Source of the DNA: Poritiphilus flavus | GTDB lineage: Bacteria > Bacteroidota > Bacteroidia > Flavobacteriales > Flavobacteriaceae | Direction of reading: 5' to 3' | Assembly: GCF_009901585.1 (NCBI RefSeq) | Contig: NZ_WXYO01000003.1 | Location: forward strand, 372,001-436,000 | Length of the DNA: 64,000 bases | Program-made: the position numbers and the translations under genes | The notes under the pieces: generated by a model | Seen by the model: the letters and a program-made list of their open reading frames with translations, nothing else | What the model was told of the DNA's origin: nothing | Database searches by the model: none | Shown: one piece after another, positions 54,079 to 63,394 of the stretch | Position numbering within the stretch: the first letter of the stretch is position 1 | Layout of the letters: every line of letters begins with the position of its first letter

Positions 54079-54289
54079 TCGTCTATCGGATTATGAATAG
54101 TTTATGAAACAAATAGGAGATGTAAAAACGGAGATATTACTAATAGCTTACCCCAATGGGGTGGTGGTACCATTAGAGCTGATAGTGGCCGCATGGGTAA
54201 GGCTGAAAGAATAAGTTGCTATGTCCGTTTTCTCAGGCATTAACTTCTGTTAAAGGCTCAAAAGTAGCACATTTGAATACCTTAGCAAA
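54079..54289 (-). promoter_or_regulatory. Promoter and attenuator-like leader of thrABC
   Basis: On the minus strand TTTG (54286-54289), 19 bases, TACTTTTG (54259-54266): a perfect promoter. Leader RNA features: AAAACGGA in codons 4-6 (54224-54231) is fully complementary to TCCGTTTT just before thrA (54125-54132), which ends in a run of U; AATGG and CCATT flank the triple Thr codons, and ACCCC/GGGGT compete for the same CCCCATT. These mutually exclusive pairings fit an attenuator. A canonical stem with adjacent U-tract is not obvious. Confidence 0.6.
54148..54240 (-). CDS. thrL: Threonine/isoleucine-rich leader peptide of the thr operon
   Basis: A 30-codon reading frame between the promoter and thrA, too short for usual gene calling. 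ATG at 54238-54240, stop TAA at 54148-54150. It contains seven Thr codons (positions 5, 9, 15, 19, 25, 26, 27, the last three ACC in tandem) and two Ile codons (7 and 20), the signature of operons controlled by threonyl- and isoleucyl-tRNA charging. The peptide stop is within an ACCCC-ATT-GGGGT hairpin. The start codon is about 12-14 bases from the expected start site. No sequence homology to E. coli thrL is needed for the assignment. Expression is untested. Confidence 0.72.
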   Translation of the reverse strand: MPEKTDIATYSFSLTHAATISSNGTTTPLG

Positions 54290-54486
54290 GATTTATCCAA
54301 TTTTTGCAATGTTGACATTGTTTTTCCGATATTTTTACCAAATAATTTAACAATACGGAAATAACCTTCAATTTTTCAATGAGGTTTGGAGCTGTAGTAC
54401 AGTAGTTTGACCTAATGTCGGAAAAGATAATTTCAGCTTTTTTATCCTCGGCCCGGGGCAATTGAGGCAAACATGTACCTTCAATT
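54290..54486. other. Gene-free interval between thr promoter and nnr
   Basis: About 200 AT-rich bases that must hold the plus-strand promoter for the following gene. TACCTTCA (54474-54481) is the only -7-like box close to the ATG and it is imperfect. No repeat, no ORF of credible context. Confidence 0.5.
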
Positions 54487-56034
54487 ATGAAAATCTTCGA
54501 CGCTAAACAGATTTATGCTGCGGATAGCTTCACCATCCAAAAGCAACAAATAACCAGCGATGAACTTATGGAACGGGCCTCTTTACAGCTCTTTCACTGG
54601 TTGCACCAGCGTATGCAGGGAGCGCCTGTAAAGATCCATCTCTTCTGTGGAATAGGGAATAATGGAGGAGACGGTTTAGCGCTGGCCAGACATCTTCAGG
54701 AACACGGCTATCATATTGAAGTGAATATCGTGAACTACAGCGAGAAACGTTCTCCTGATTTTTTGACCAATCTGGACAGGTTGAAAGCACGAAAGATCTG
54801 GCCTAATATATTGAACGGAGACAGCGCTTTTCCCAGTATCGGGGTTGATGATATTATAGTGGATGCCATTTTTGGAATAGGCCTGAACAGAAGTCCGGCT
54901 CCCTGGGTAGTGGATCTAATGAAAAATCTGAAGGCTACAGGCGCTTTTATACTTTCTGTTGATGTGCCATCCGGCCTGTTTATGGATAGGGGGATTGAAG
55001 ATCCTGAGTTTGCGGTGGAAGCAGATTTTGTATTGAGCTTTCAGGCGCCCAAACTGGTCTTTTTCCTTCCGGAGACAGCTCGATATATCAAACAATGGGA
55101 TGTGCTGGATATAGGGTTGGACCCGGAATTTCTTGAAAAGACTGAGACCACCTACAAACTTATGGGTAAAGCGGAAGTTCTGCCCTTGTACCGGCCCAGA
55201 CAAAAATTCTCGCACAAGGGCCATTACGGGCATGCGCTTATTCTGGGAGGAAGTTATGGTAAGATAGGAGCTGTTATCCTGAGTACTTCCGCCTGCTTGC
55301 GGGTTGGCGCCGGGCTGGTTACGGCATACGTGCCTCAATGTGGACTCTTACCCCTGCAAATTGCCTGCCCAGAAGCCATGGTGCTTACAGATAAAGGGGA
55401 GAAATACATCTCCCAGATTGAGTTTGACCTGGAACCTTCTGCCGTTGGAGCAGGAATTGGTCTGGGCACGGAAAAAGAGACCGTATCTGCGCTTTCCGCT
55501 TTCCTCGATGCACAAAAGAGCGCTATGGTGCTGGATGCGGACGCCCTCAATATTCTATCGCAAAACCGGAAGTTACTGGACAAAATACCGGAAGGAAGCA
55601 TACTTACCCCGCATCCTAAAGAGCTGGAACGGCTGCTTGGCTCTTGGAAAGACGATTTTGAAAAGCTCCAGAAGACCAGGGAGTTTTCAGTAAATCACCG
55701 CTGTATTATTGTGATAAAAGGTGCACATACCACAATCTGTGCAGGAGAAAAATGCTATATCAATAACAATGGGAATCCGGGGATGGCCACTGCTGGAAGC
55801 GGGGATGTGCTAACCGGGTTTATAACCGGCCTGCTTTCCCAGGGATATGAACCGCTGGCAGCTGCAATTTTTGGTGTCTTTCTTCACGGTATGGCCGGGG
55901 ACCTCGCGGCCACAGAACAGGGTTTTGAAGCCTTAACCGCCAATAGCATAATTGATTTCATCGGCAAAGCCTATATAGAACTCTTAAGACCACCGCAAAC
56001 ACAAGAGCAGCAAACCGAAGAAACCGAAGCCTAA
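54487..56034 (+). CDS. nnr: Bifunctional NAD(P)H-hydrate epimerase and ADP-dependent NAD(P)H-hydrate dehydratase
   Basis: 515 aa repair enzyme for hydrated NAD(P)H. Residues about 1-210 are the YjeF_N epimerase (IFCGIGNNGGDGLALARHL, VDAIFGIGLNR, DVPSG), about 220-505 the ribokinase-like dehydratase (HKGHYGHALILGGSYGKIGA, DADALN, ILTPHPKELERLL, NPGMATAGSGDVLTG). Both catalytic domains are complete. The C-terminal glutamine/glutamate-rich tail is not conserved. Confidence 0.95.
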   Translation: MKIFDAKQIYAADSFTIQKQQITSDELMERASLQLFHWLHQRMQGAPVKIHLFCGIGNNGGDGLALARHLQEHGYHIEVNIVNYSEKRSPDFLTNLDRLKARKIWPNILNGDSAFPSIGVDDIIVDAIFGIGLNRSPAPWVVDLMKNLKATGAFILSVDVPSGLFMDRGIEDPEFAVEADFVLSFQAPKLVFFLPETARYIKQWDVLDIGLDPEFLEKTETTYKLMGKAEVLPLYRPRQKFSHKGHYGHALILGGSYGKIGAVILSTSACLRVGAGLVTAYVPQCGLLPLQIACPEAMVLTDKGEKYISQIEFDLEPSAVGAGIGLGTEKETVSALSAFLDAQKSAMVLDADALNILSQNRKLLDKIPEGSILTPHPKELERLLGSWKDDFEKLQKTREFSVNHRCIIVIKGAHTTICAGEKCYINNNGNPGMATAGSGDVLTGFITGLLSQGYEPLAAAIFGVFLHGMAGDLAATEQGFEALTANSIIDFIGKAYIELLRPPQTQEQQTEETEA

Positions 56035-56089
56035 TTCTTTTCGGATCAATCCTTAAAACCAGATTAACTAAGTATTGTGGTGTTTAGGA

Positions 56090-56485
56090 TTAGCGTACTC
56101 TGCGCTTAACCCATGCCAGGGCATTCTTGTAATCAATGAAGAACTTCATCGGTTTTTTGTAGAAGAGCTTTTCAATTTTGAAGTTGTGCATATCTACTTC
56201 CTTGACGGACACTATAGCAAAGGCTTTCAGGTTCTTTAGTTGTCTCAGATAACTGTAAATCGTAGGATCTATGGCATATGAATGCTTTCGCAGACTGATA
56301 TAACCAAAATTCCTGTCCCGAAAGTGAATTTCTGAAATTCCGATGATTTGATAAGCTCTTTCTAAGGTGAGCGTAGCACCTTCGTCAAAAATGGCGACCA
56401 TGTGGTTCTGGAACACCTGGATCTTTCCAATATCCAGCTGGTATTCTCTGACAACCACCGTTTTTTTGGTGGGTCTGACTTTCAT
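56090..56485 (-). CDS. Conserved hypothetical protein, STAS/SpoIIAA-like pattern
   Basis: 131 aa, basic, no signal or membrane segment. Beta-alpha alternation (LDIGKIQVFQNHMVAIFDEGATLTLERAYQII, YGYISLRKHSYAID, KAFAIVSVKEVDMHNFKIEKLFY, FIDYKNALAWVKRRV) resembles SpoIIAA/STAS-like single-domain proteins that are common and unnamed in Flavobacteriaceae. Convergent with nnr. Function unknown. Confidence 0.75.
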   Translation of the reverse strand: MKVRPTKKTVVVREYQLDIGKIQVFQNHMVAIFDEGATLTLERAYQIIGISEIHFRDRNFGYISLRKHSYAIDPTIYSYLRQLKNLKAFAIVSVKEVDMHNFKIEKLFYKKPMKFFIDYKNALAWVKRRVR

Positions 56486-56630
56486 TCCATATAGTTTAAA
56501 GTGTCCGGAACGAAAATAGAATTAAGCAATAATTTGGTGAAAAATATTAGATAAAAGACCTAAATATCGTTTATACGGCCTGAGCGGTTTATTTGCTGTA
56601 TTTAGTTTCTTACTTTCCCTGTTCGGGCAT

Positions 56631-56661
56631 AAAAAAAGGAGCCCGTTTTTACGGACTCCTT
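56631..56661 (-). terminator. Rho-independent terminator of clpC
   Basis: AAGGAG-CCGT paired with ACGG-CTCCTT with one mismatch, loop of four bases, followed on the minus strand by seven T. Serves clpC, 26 bases after its stop. Confidence 0.88.
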
Positions 56662-56686
56662 ATGTTTTATAATTCCTGTGAGGTTC

Positions 56687-59236
56687 TTACGCCTTAGAGG
56701 ATTTTTTGGCCTTTTTTATTTTAAGGGATAACTCATTCTTTTTCTCATCCAGATCCATAAAGATGCTATCTCCTTCTTCTAATTTGGAATTGACGATTTC
56801 CTCGGCCAGAGTATCCTCAATATATTTCTGGATAGCCCTTTTCAATGGCCTGGCACCATATTGCTTATCAAATCCTTTTTCAGCGATATAATCCTTGGCA
56901 GCATCTGAAAGGTTGAGGTCATAACCGATATCTTTTATCCTCGCGTACAGCTTGAACAGTTCGATGTCGATAATCTTGTGAATATGTTCTCTTTCCAGCG
57001 GATTGAAAACGATCACATCGTCTATCCTGTTAAGGAATTCAGGAGCAAAGGCCTTCTTTAAGGCGTTTTCTATGACGCTCTTCTGGTGGCCGTCTGCCTG
57101 AGACTTCTTTGCCGAAGTGCCAAAGCCGACACCCTGTCCGAAATCTTTCAACTGCCGTGCTCCGATATTGGAGGTCATAATGATGATCGTATTTCTGAAA
57201 TCGATCTTACGGCCCAGGCTGTCTGTCAGGAAACCGTCGTCCAGCACCTGTAACAGCATATTGAACACATCCGGATGGGCTTTTTCAACTTCATCCAGCA
57301 ATATTACGGAATAGGGCTTACGCCTTACTTTTTCGGTCAGTTGTCCTCCTTCTTCATATCCTACATAGCCCGGAGGCGCTCCTACCAATCGTGAAATGGC
57401 GAATTTTTCCATGTATTCGCTCATATCGATACGGATAAGCGCGTCCTCGGAATCAAAGAGTTCCTTGGCCAGGATCTTGGCCAACTGGGTTTTACCAACC
57501 CCTGTTTGTCCCAGGAATATGAAAGAACCTATGGGTTTGTTCGGGTCTTTCAGACCAGCCCTGTTACGCTGTATGGCCTTGGCCACTTTGGCAACAGCCT
57601 CGTCCTGCCCGATAACATTTCCTTTGATCAGCTCTGGCAATTCCGCCAGCTTATTGCTCTCCGTCTGGGCGATCTTATTCACCGGTATCCCACTCATCAT
57701 GGAAACCACATCGGCCACATTCTCCTCGCTAACTGTTTCACGATGGAGTTTGCTATCCTCTTCCCATTTCTCCTGTGCCAATGCAAGTTCTTTCTCCAAC
57801 CTTTTTTCGTCGTCCCTTAGCTTTGCCGCCTCTTCATAGCGTTGCTTTTTAACCACGCTGTTTTTGAGTTCCCTAACGTCTTCCAGTTGCTTCTCCAATT
57901 CCAGGATCTGCTTAGGAACATCCATATTTACGATATGGACACGGGATCCTGCTTCATCCAGGGCATCGATAGCCTTGTCCGGCAGGAAGCGATCTGTCAT
58001 ATATCGGTTTGTGAGCTTAACACAGGCCACAAGGGCATCGTCCGTATAATTGACGTTGTGGTGATCCTCGTATTTTTCCTTGATATTCTTAAGGATCTCA
58101 ATGGTCTCTTCTACAGAAGTAGGCTCAACCATAACTTTCTGGAACCTTCGCTCCAGAGCTCCGTCTTTTTCTATATACTGTCTGTACTCGTCCAGTGTGG
58201 TGGCCCCGATACATTGAATTTCTCCCCTGGCCAAAGCCGGTTTGAACATATTGGAGGCATCCAGGCTACCGGTTGCACCACCGGCACCCACTATGGTATG
58301 GATCTCATCGATGAAGAGGATGACGTCATCATTCTTTTCCAGCTCGTTCATCACGGCCTTCATACGCTCCTCAAACTGTCCGCGATACTTCGTTCCTGCA
58401 ACCAGTGAGGCCAGATCCAGGGTAACCACTCTTTTGTTGTAAAGGATGCGCGAGACCTTCTTATTGATTATCCGCAGTGCCAGGCCTTCGGCTATGGCAC
58501 TTTTTCCCACTCCGGGTTCCCCGATAAGCAGTGGGTTGTTTTTCTTGCGGCGACTCAATATCTGAGAGACCCTTTCAATTTCTTTTTCCCTTCCAACTAC
58601 CGGATCCAACTTGTTTTCTTCGGCCAGCCTCGTAAGGTCACGACCAAAGTTGTCCAATACCGGAGTCTTGGATTTCTTACTTCCTTTCTGACCTGTTGTG
58701 GATCCAAAGGAACCTTCTTTGCCTTCCATAGGTTCGTCAGAATCACTTGGAAAGGATTCTGAGCTAGGAGAATCGGAATAATCGTCATCACTGGTGATCA
58801 TAGATTTGAATTGATCTTTGACCCCGTCATAGTCTACCTTGAGCTTGTGCAAAAGCTTTGTGGTAGGATCATTTTCATTTCTCAGTATGCAAAGCAGTAG
58901 GTGCGCGGTATTGATAGAAGAACTTTGGAAGAGTTTAGCTTCCAGGAAAGTTGTTTTCAATGCGCGTTCAGCCTGTCTCGTAAGATGAAGGTTTTTTTTG
59001 TCTTTTTGTGCGTTACCAGAGTTCGGATTTGCGGGACTCAATATTTCTACCTTACGGCGTAGGTGATCCAAATCCACATCCAAAGCATCGAGGATGCTTA
59101 TGGCTTTCCCATTACCGTCACGCAGCAATCCCAGCATCAGATGCTCCGTACCAATAAAGTCATGCCCCAATCTTAAGGCCTCTTCTTTACTGTACGCGAT
59201 AACATCTTTTACTCTTGGTGAAAAATTATCGTCCAT
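56687..59236 (-). CDS. clpC: ATP-dependent Clp protease ATP-binding subunit ClpC
   Basis: 849 aa Hsp100 unfoldase. N-terminal Clp repeats (residues about 1-145), an acidic linker (about 148-185, DDDYSDSPSS..), AAA+ module 1 with Walker A GEPGVGKSAIAEG, UVR-type middle domain (about 440-500), AAA+ module 2 with GQTGVGKTQLAK, and the ClpP-contact loop VGFG (GQGVGFGTSAKK). Works with ClpP in the cytoplasm; no mcsA/mcsB/ctsR neighbours. Single gene with own terminator. Confidence 0.97.
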   Translation of the reverse strand: MDDNFSPRVKDVIAYSKEEALRLGHDFIGTEHLMLGLLRDGNGKAISILDALDVDLDHLRRKVEILSPANPNSGNAQKDKKNLHLTRQAERALKTTFLEAKLFQSSSINTAHLLLCILRNENDPTTKLLHKLKVDYDGVKDQFKSMITSDDDYSDSPSSESFPSDSDEPMEGKEGSFGSTTGQKGSKKSKTPVLDNFGRDLTRLAEENKLDPVVGREKEIERVSQILSRRKKNNPLLIGEPGVGKSAIAEGLALRIINKKVSRILYNKRVVTLDLASLVAGTKYRGQFEERMKAVMNELEKNDDVILFIDEIHTIVGAGGATGSLDASNMFKPALARGEIQCIGATTLDEYRQYIEKDGALERRFQKVMVEPTSVEETIEILKNIKEKYEDHHNVNYTDDALVACVKLTNRYMTDRFLPDKAIDALDEAGSRVHIVNMDVPKQILELEKQLEDVRELKNSVVKKQRYEEAAKLRDDEKRLEKELALAQEKWEEDSKLHRETVSEENVADVVSMMSGIPVNKIAQTESNKLAELPELIKGNVIGQDEAVAKVAKAIQRNRAGLKDPNKPIGSFIFLGQTGVGKTQLAKILAKELFDSEDALIRIDMSEYMEKFAISRLVGAPPGYVGYEEGGQLTEKVRRKPYSVILLDEVEKAHPDVFNMLLQVLDDGFLTDSLGRKIDFRNTIIIMTSNIGARQLKDFGQGVGFGTSAKKSQADGHQKSVIENALKKAFAPEFLNRIDDVIVFNPLEREHIHKIIDIELFKLYARIKDIGYDLNLSDAAKDYIAEKGFDKQYGARPLKRAIQKYIEDTLAEEIVNSKLEEGDSIFMDLDEKKNELSLKIKKAKKSSKA

Positions 59237-59496
59237 AAACTACCCTTATATAGGTTTAAAATTAGTAAATCTATTCATAAGAACGTCAAATACCGTACCT
59301 ATATTCGATAAACTTGGTCTAAATGACGAAAAAAACCTCGATTTACAAAAAAATTAACACCGGAATTATTAACGAAAACGAGGTTATTTGGTGTTGATAA
59401 ATTCTTTAATAAAGTACTGTGGAATTGCTTTGTATCCTGTGATTTTGTGTATATTGGCATGATATTTTAACCACTAAAAAGCAATAAGATTTTAGT
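59237..59496. other. Divergent intergenic region clpC-gyrA
   Basis: 260 AT-rich bases between divergent genes. On the plus strand TTTG...17 bases...TATATTGG at about 59430-59460 may be the gyrA promoter, imperfect in the last box. On the minus strand no exact box could be found for clpC. No CIRCE or CtsR-type operator was seen. Confidence 0.4.
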
Positions 59497-62028
59497 ATGG
59501 CGGAAGGAGAAAAACTTATTCCTATCAACATTGAAGATGAGATGAAATCTGCCTACATTGATTATTCAATGTCGGTCATTGTGTCACGTGCGCTACCCGA
59601 TGTCAGGGATGGCTTAAAGCCTGTACACCGGAGGGTGTTGTTCGGGATGCACGAATTGGGTGTAAGATCAACAAGTTCACATAAAAAATCAGCCCGTATT
59701 GTCGGGGAAGTTTTAGGTAAGTACCACCCGCATGGTGATACTTCAGTATATGATACCATGGTGCGTATGGCTCAGGAATGGAGCCTGAGGTATATGCTCA
59801 TAGACGGTCAGGGTAACTTTGGTTCCATAGACGGGGACAGCCCTGCAGCAATGCGATATACCGAGGCGCGTATGCGCAAGATCGCCGATGAGATGCTTTC
59901 GGATATCGACAAGGATACCGTAGACCACCAGCTGAATTTTGACGATTCCCTGGAAGAGCCTACCGTACTGCCAACCCGGATCCCGAATCTTTTGATAAAC
60001 GGGGCTTCAGGTATTGCCGTGGGTATGGCCACCAATATGCCTCCTCACAACCTTTCCGAAGTGGTGGATGGTACCGTGGCCTTTATCGATAACAATGATA
60101 TTGAGATCGATGAGCTGATCACCCACATAAAAGCGCCAGATTTTCCGACAGGAGGAACCATCTACGGCTATGATGGTGTCAAAGAGGCATTTCATACCGG
60201 AAGAGGACGAATTGTCATGCGCGGCAAGGCTTCCTTCGAAGAAATCGATGGCAGGGAGTGCATTATCGTCACAGAAATCCCTTATCAGGTCAATAAGGCG
60301 GATATGATCAAGAAAACCGCGGACCTGATCAACGACAAGAAGATAGATGGGATAGCGAACATCAGGGATGAGTCTGACCGAAAGGGAATGCGCGTCGTTT
60401 ACATTCTGAAGCGAGACGCCATTCCGAACATTGTTCTGAATACCCTCTATAAATACACTGCCCTGCAGTCTTCGTTCAGCGTGAACAATATTGCCTTAGT
60501 AAACGGAAGGCCAAAACTTCTGAATCTTAAGGAGATCATCCACCATTTTGTAGATCACCGTCATGAGGTGGTGGTGCGCAGGACCAAATTCGAGCTTAAG
60601 AAAGCCGAAGATCGGGCGCATATCCTGGAAGGACTGATCATCGCTTCGGACAATATTGACGAGGTGATCTCCATTATCAGAGGATCAGCAAATGCAGATG
60701 AGGCCAGGACCAACCTGATGAAGCGTTTTGAGCTTACCGAAATTCAGGCCAGGGCCATTGTAGAGATGCGTCTTCGACAGCTTACCGGTCTGGAACAGGA
60801 CAAGCTCCGATCAGAATACGAGGAGATCATCAAAACGATTGCAGATCTCAAAGACATCCTTGCCAATAAGGAAAGAAGGATGCAGATCATCAAAGATGAG
60901 CTGACAGAAGTTAAAGAGAAGTACGGAGATGTAAGACGTTCCGAGATCAATTTTGCGGGAGGTGATCTTAGCATTGAGGATATGATCCCTGATGAGCAGG
61001 TGGTTATCACCATTTCGCACGCAGGATACATTAAGAGGACGCCGCTTACCGAATATAAAACTCAACACAGAGGCGGGGTCGGACAGAAGGCTTCATCTAC
61101 GCGGAACGAAGATTTCCTGGAACATTTGTTCGTCGGTACCAATCACCAGTACATGCTCTTCTTTACCCAAAAAGGAAAGTGTTTCTGGATGAGGGTCTAT
61201 GAGATACCAGAAGGCAGCAGAACATCTAAAGGAAGGGCCATTCAAAACCTGATCAATATAGAAAAGGAAGATAAGGTAAAAGCCTTTATTTGTACTCAGG
61301 ACCTCAAGGACGAAGAGTACGTCAATAGTCATTACGTGATTATGGCCACCCGAAAAGGTACGGTGAAAAAAACCTCCCTGGAGCAATACTCCAGGCCAAG
61401 GCAAAACGGGATCATTGCGATCAACATCCGCGAGGATGACGAGCTTTTGGAAGCCAAACTGACAACAGGTGCCAGCCAGATATTCTTAGGTCTGCGGTCC
61501 GGGAAAGCTATCCGGTTTGAAGAGAGCAAGACGCGTCCAATGGGAAGAAATGCTTCCGGGGTTCGCGGTATTACCCTGGCCGGTGAAGACGATGCCGTTA
61601 TAGGTATGGTATCTGTTCACAATTTTGACGATGAGATACTGGTGGTTTCGGAGAACGGCTTTGGTAAGAGATCCAGCATAGATGATTACCGGGTTACGAA
61701 TAGGGGTGGAAAAGGTGTTAAGACCATTTCCATCACGGATAAAACCGGTCCTTTGGTCGCTATTAAGAATGTTTCGGATACAGATGATCTGATGATCATC
61801 AACAAATCAGGTATTGCCATAAGAATGAGCGTGGAAGATCTGAGAACAATGGGCAGGGCTACTCAGGGAGTGAAACTGATCAATTTGAAGGATGATGATT
61901 CCATAGCGGCCGTCGCAAAGGTGCGTAAAGATGAGGACGATCTGGACGATGCTGACATCATGAACATTGAGGTAGATACGGAAGATGGCACGGCTCTTGA
62001 TAAAGATAGCCCGGAAACAAAGGAATAA
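59497..62028 (+). CDS. gyrA: DNA gyrase subunit A
   Basis: 843 aa type IIA topoisomerase subunit. Catalytic Tyr121 in [10 protein letters not shown]; quinolone region [12 protein letters not shown] with Thr82 and Asp86 at the places of E. coli Ser83 and Asp87. Breakage-reunion domain to about 500, then a six-bladed C-terminal domain with the GyrA-box-like HRGGVGQK. An acidic tail ([15 protein letters not shown]...) ends the protein. Introduces negative supercoils with GyrB (not in window). Confidence 0.98.
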   Translation: MAEGEKLIPINIEDEMKSAYIDYSMSVIVSRALPDVRDGLKPVHRRVLFGMHELGVRSTSSHKKSARIVGEVLGKYHPHGDTSVYDTMVRMAQEWSLRYMLIDGQGNFGSIDGDSPAAMRYTEARMRKIADEMLSDIDKDTVDHQLNFDDSLEEPTVLPTRIPNLLINGASGIAVGMATNMPPHNLSEVVDGTVAFIDNNDIEIDELITHIKAPDFPTGGTIYGYDGVKEAFHTGRGRIVMRGKASFEEIDGRECIIVTEIPYQVNKADMIKKTADLINDKKIDGIANIRDESDRKGMRVVYILKRDAIPNIVLNTLYKYTALQSSFSVNNIALVNGRPKLLNLKEIIHHFVDHRHEVVVRRTKFELKKAEDRAHILEGLIIASDNIDEVISIIRGSANADEARTNLMKRFELTEIQARAIVEMRLRQLTGLEQDKLRSEYEEIIKTIADLKDILANKERRMQIIKDELTEVKEKYGDVRRSEINFAGGDLSIEDMIPDEQVVITISHAGYIKRTPLTEYKTQHRGGVGQKASSTRNEDFLEHLFVGTNHQYMLFFTQKGKCFWMRVYEIPEGSRTSKGRAIQNLINIEKEDKVKAFICTQDLKDEEYVNSHYVIMATRKGTVKKTSLEQYSRPRQNGIIAINIREDDELLEAKLTTGASQIFLGLRSGKAIRFEESKTRPMGRNASGVRGITLAGEDDAVIGMVSVHNFDDEILVVSENGFGKRSSIDDYRVTNRGGKGVKTISITDKTGPLVAIKNVSDTDDLMIINKSGIAIRMSVEDLRTMGRATQGVKLINLKDDDSIAAVAKVRKDEDDLDDADIMNIEVDTEDGTALDKDSPETKE

Positions 62029-62067
62029 ACATAATCAATAAACACTAATACTAAATTTAATATCACG

Positions 62068-63330
62068 ATGAGAACTAAGATTTTAACAGTAGTAGCTACA
62101 GTCTTTACGATGGTTGCTTTTGCCCAGAAGGCGGAGATCAAAGCGGCGGACAAAGCGCTCAAGGGCGGAGATGCCGCAGCTGCCAAAGCGGCCCTTGAAG
62201 GTGCCGCCGGAACCATTTCCGGAGCAGATGACAAAGTAAAGGCGCAATACCATTTCCTAAGAGGTAAGGCCTATGCGGATCTCGCCAATAAAGGTGATGC
62301 AACCGCTTTTGACGAGGCGGTTAAGTCCTTTAGAGAGGTCATCAGCCTGGAAGAGAAATCAGGGAAGGCTAAATATACTAATGAAACTGAGCAGCGTCTG
62401 GCGGCTATATCAGCAGACCTGGTAAACGCGGCTGTTGATGACAATAACAACAAGAAGTTCAAAGAAGCGGCTGAAAAACTCTATATGAGTTACAAGATCA
62501 GTCCTAAAGACACCTCTTATCTTTATTATGCGGCCAGTAGTGCCGTAAACGGTGGACACTACGATATGGCTTTGGGTTATTACGACGAACTTAAGGCTGT
62601 TGGATATGACGGTGGCGGTATAGCGTACAAGGCTACCAACGTGGCGACCGGTGAAGTGGAAACTATGGATAAGACCCAGCGCGACCTCTATGTTAAATCA
62701 GGAAGTTATTCAGATCCTGTTGACGAAAAATTACCGTCTAAAACCGCGGAGATCGTTAAGAATATGGCCCTGATCTACACTCAGACAGGCCAGAATGACA
62801 AGGCTTTCGAAGCTTTTAAAGAAGCAAGGGCCAGCAACCCTGATGATGTAAACCTGGTATTGAGCGAAGCCAATTTGTACTACCAGACCGGAGACAAAGA
62901 CAAATTTAAAGAGCTAATGGCCGAAGCTGCTTCAATGGCACCGGATAACCCTGATCTGCATTACAACATCGGTGTTATTAATATGGAGCAAGGAAATATG
63001 GAAGAGGCCAGAGCTTCTTACAAAAAGGCATTGGAAGTAGATCCAGGCTATGTAAATGCTCAATTAAACCTTTCTACCACTTATGTAAATGAAGGGAACG
63101 GGCTGATCGATGAAATGAATAACCTTGGCAACTCCAGAGCGGATATCGCCAGATACGATGAGCTTAAGCAAAAGAAAGACGATCTCTTTTTGGAAGGAGC
63201 CGGAATTCTTGAAGAAGCCTTGAAGACCAACCCGGACAACCAGGGTATCCTAAGCCAGTTGAAAAACATTTACGGGGCTTTGGGTGACAATGAGAACTTT
63301 ATGAGAATCAAGAAGTTGTTAGGCGAATAG
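62068..63330 (+). CDS. Exported tetratricopeptide repeat protein
   Basis: 420 aa with signal peptide (MRTKILTVVATVFTMVAFAQ). About four to six TPR units; clearest are NMALIYTQTGQNDKAFEAFKEARASNPDD, LVLSEANLYYQTGDKDKFKELM and LHYNIGVINMEQGNMEEARASYKKALEVDPG (about 225-335). TPRs form protein-binding superhelices; a periplasmic role is likely. It is 39 bp behind gyrA, the usual order in Flavobacteriaceae, and could be cotranscribed. Confidence 0.9.
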   Translation: MRTKILTVVATVFTMVAFAQKAEIKAADKALKGGDAAAAKAALEGAAGTISGADDKVKAQYHFLRGKAYADLANKGDATAFDEAVKSFREVISLEEKSGKAKYTNETEQRLAAISADLVNAAVDDNNNKKFKEAAEKLYMSYKISPKDTSYLYYAASSAVNGGHYDMALGYYDELKAVGYDGGGIAYKATNVATGEVETMDKTQRDLYVKSGSYSDPVDEKLPSKTAEIVKNMALIYTQTGQNDKAFEAFKEARASNPDDVNLVLSEANLYYQTGDKDKFKELMAEAASMAPDNPDLHYNIGVINMEQGNMEEARASYKKALEVDPGYVNAQLNLSTTYVNEGNGLIDEMNNLGNSRADIARYDELKQKKDDLFLEGAGILEEALKTNPDNQGILSQLKNIYGALGDNENFMRIKKLLGE

Positions 63331-63358
63331 TACTGATATACTTTTAAGACAAATAGTT

Positions 63359-63394
63359 TATGACCCTCTGTGGCTTTGGCGATGGAGGGTCATA
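63359..63394. terminator. Hairpin between convergent TPR and NlpC genes
   Basis: Perfect 10-bp stem TATGACCCTC (63359-63368) with GAGGGTCATA (63385-63394), 16-base loop, then TTATTTTC on the plus strand. It overlaps the stop codon of the minus-strand gene. A moderate two-way terminator. Confidence 0.6.

Noticed and set aside
54148-54180. Classic intrinsic terminator in the thr leader
   Set aside because: The ACCCC-ATT-GGGGT hairpin is not followed by a U run; the next U run is over 20 bases away. I therefore call the region attenuator-like only.
57842-58408. 188-codon plus-strand frame in clpC
   Set aside because: Shadow of clpC; conserved ClpC residues are on the minus strand and this frame shows no domain.
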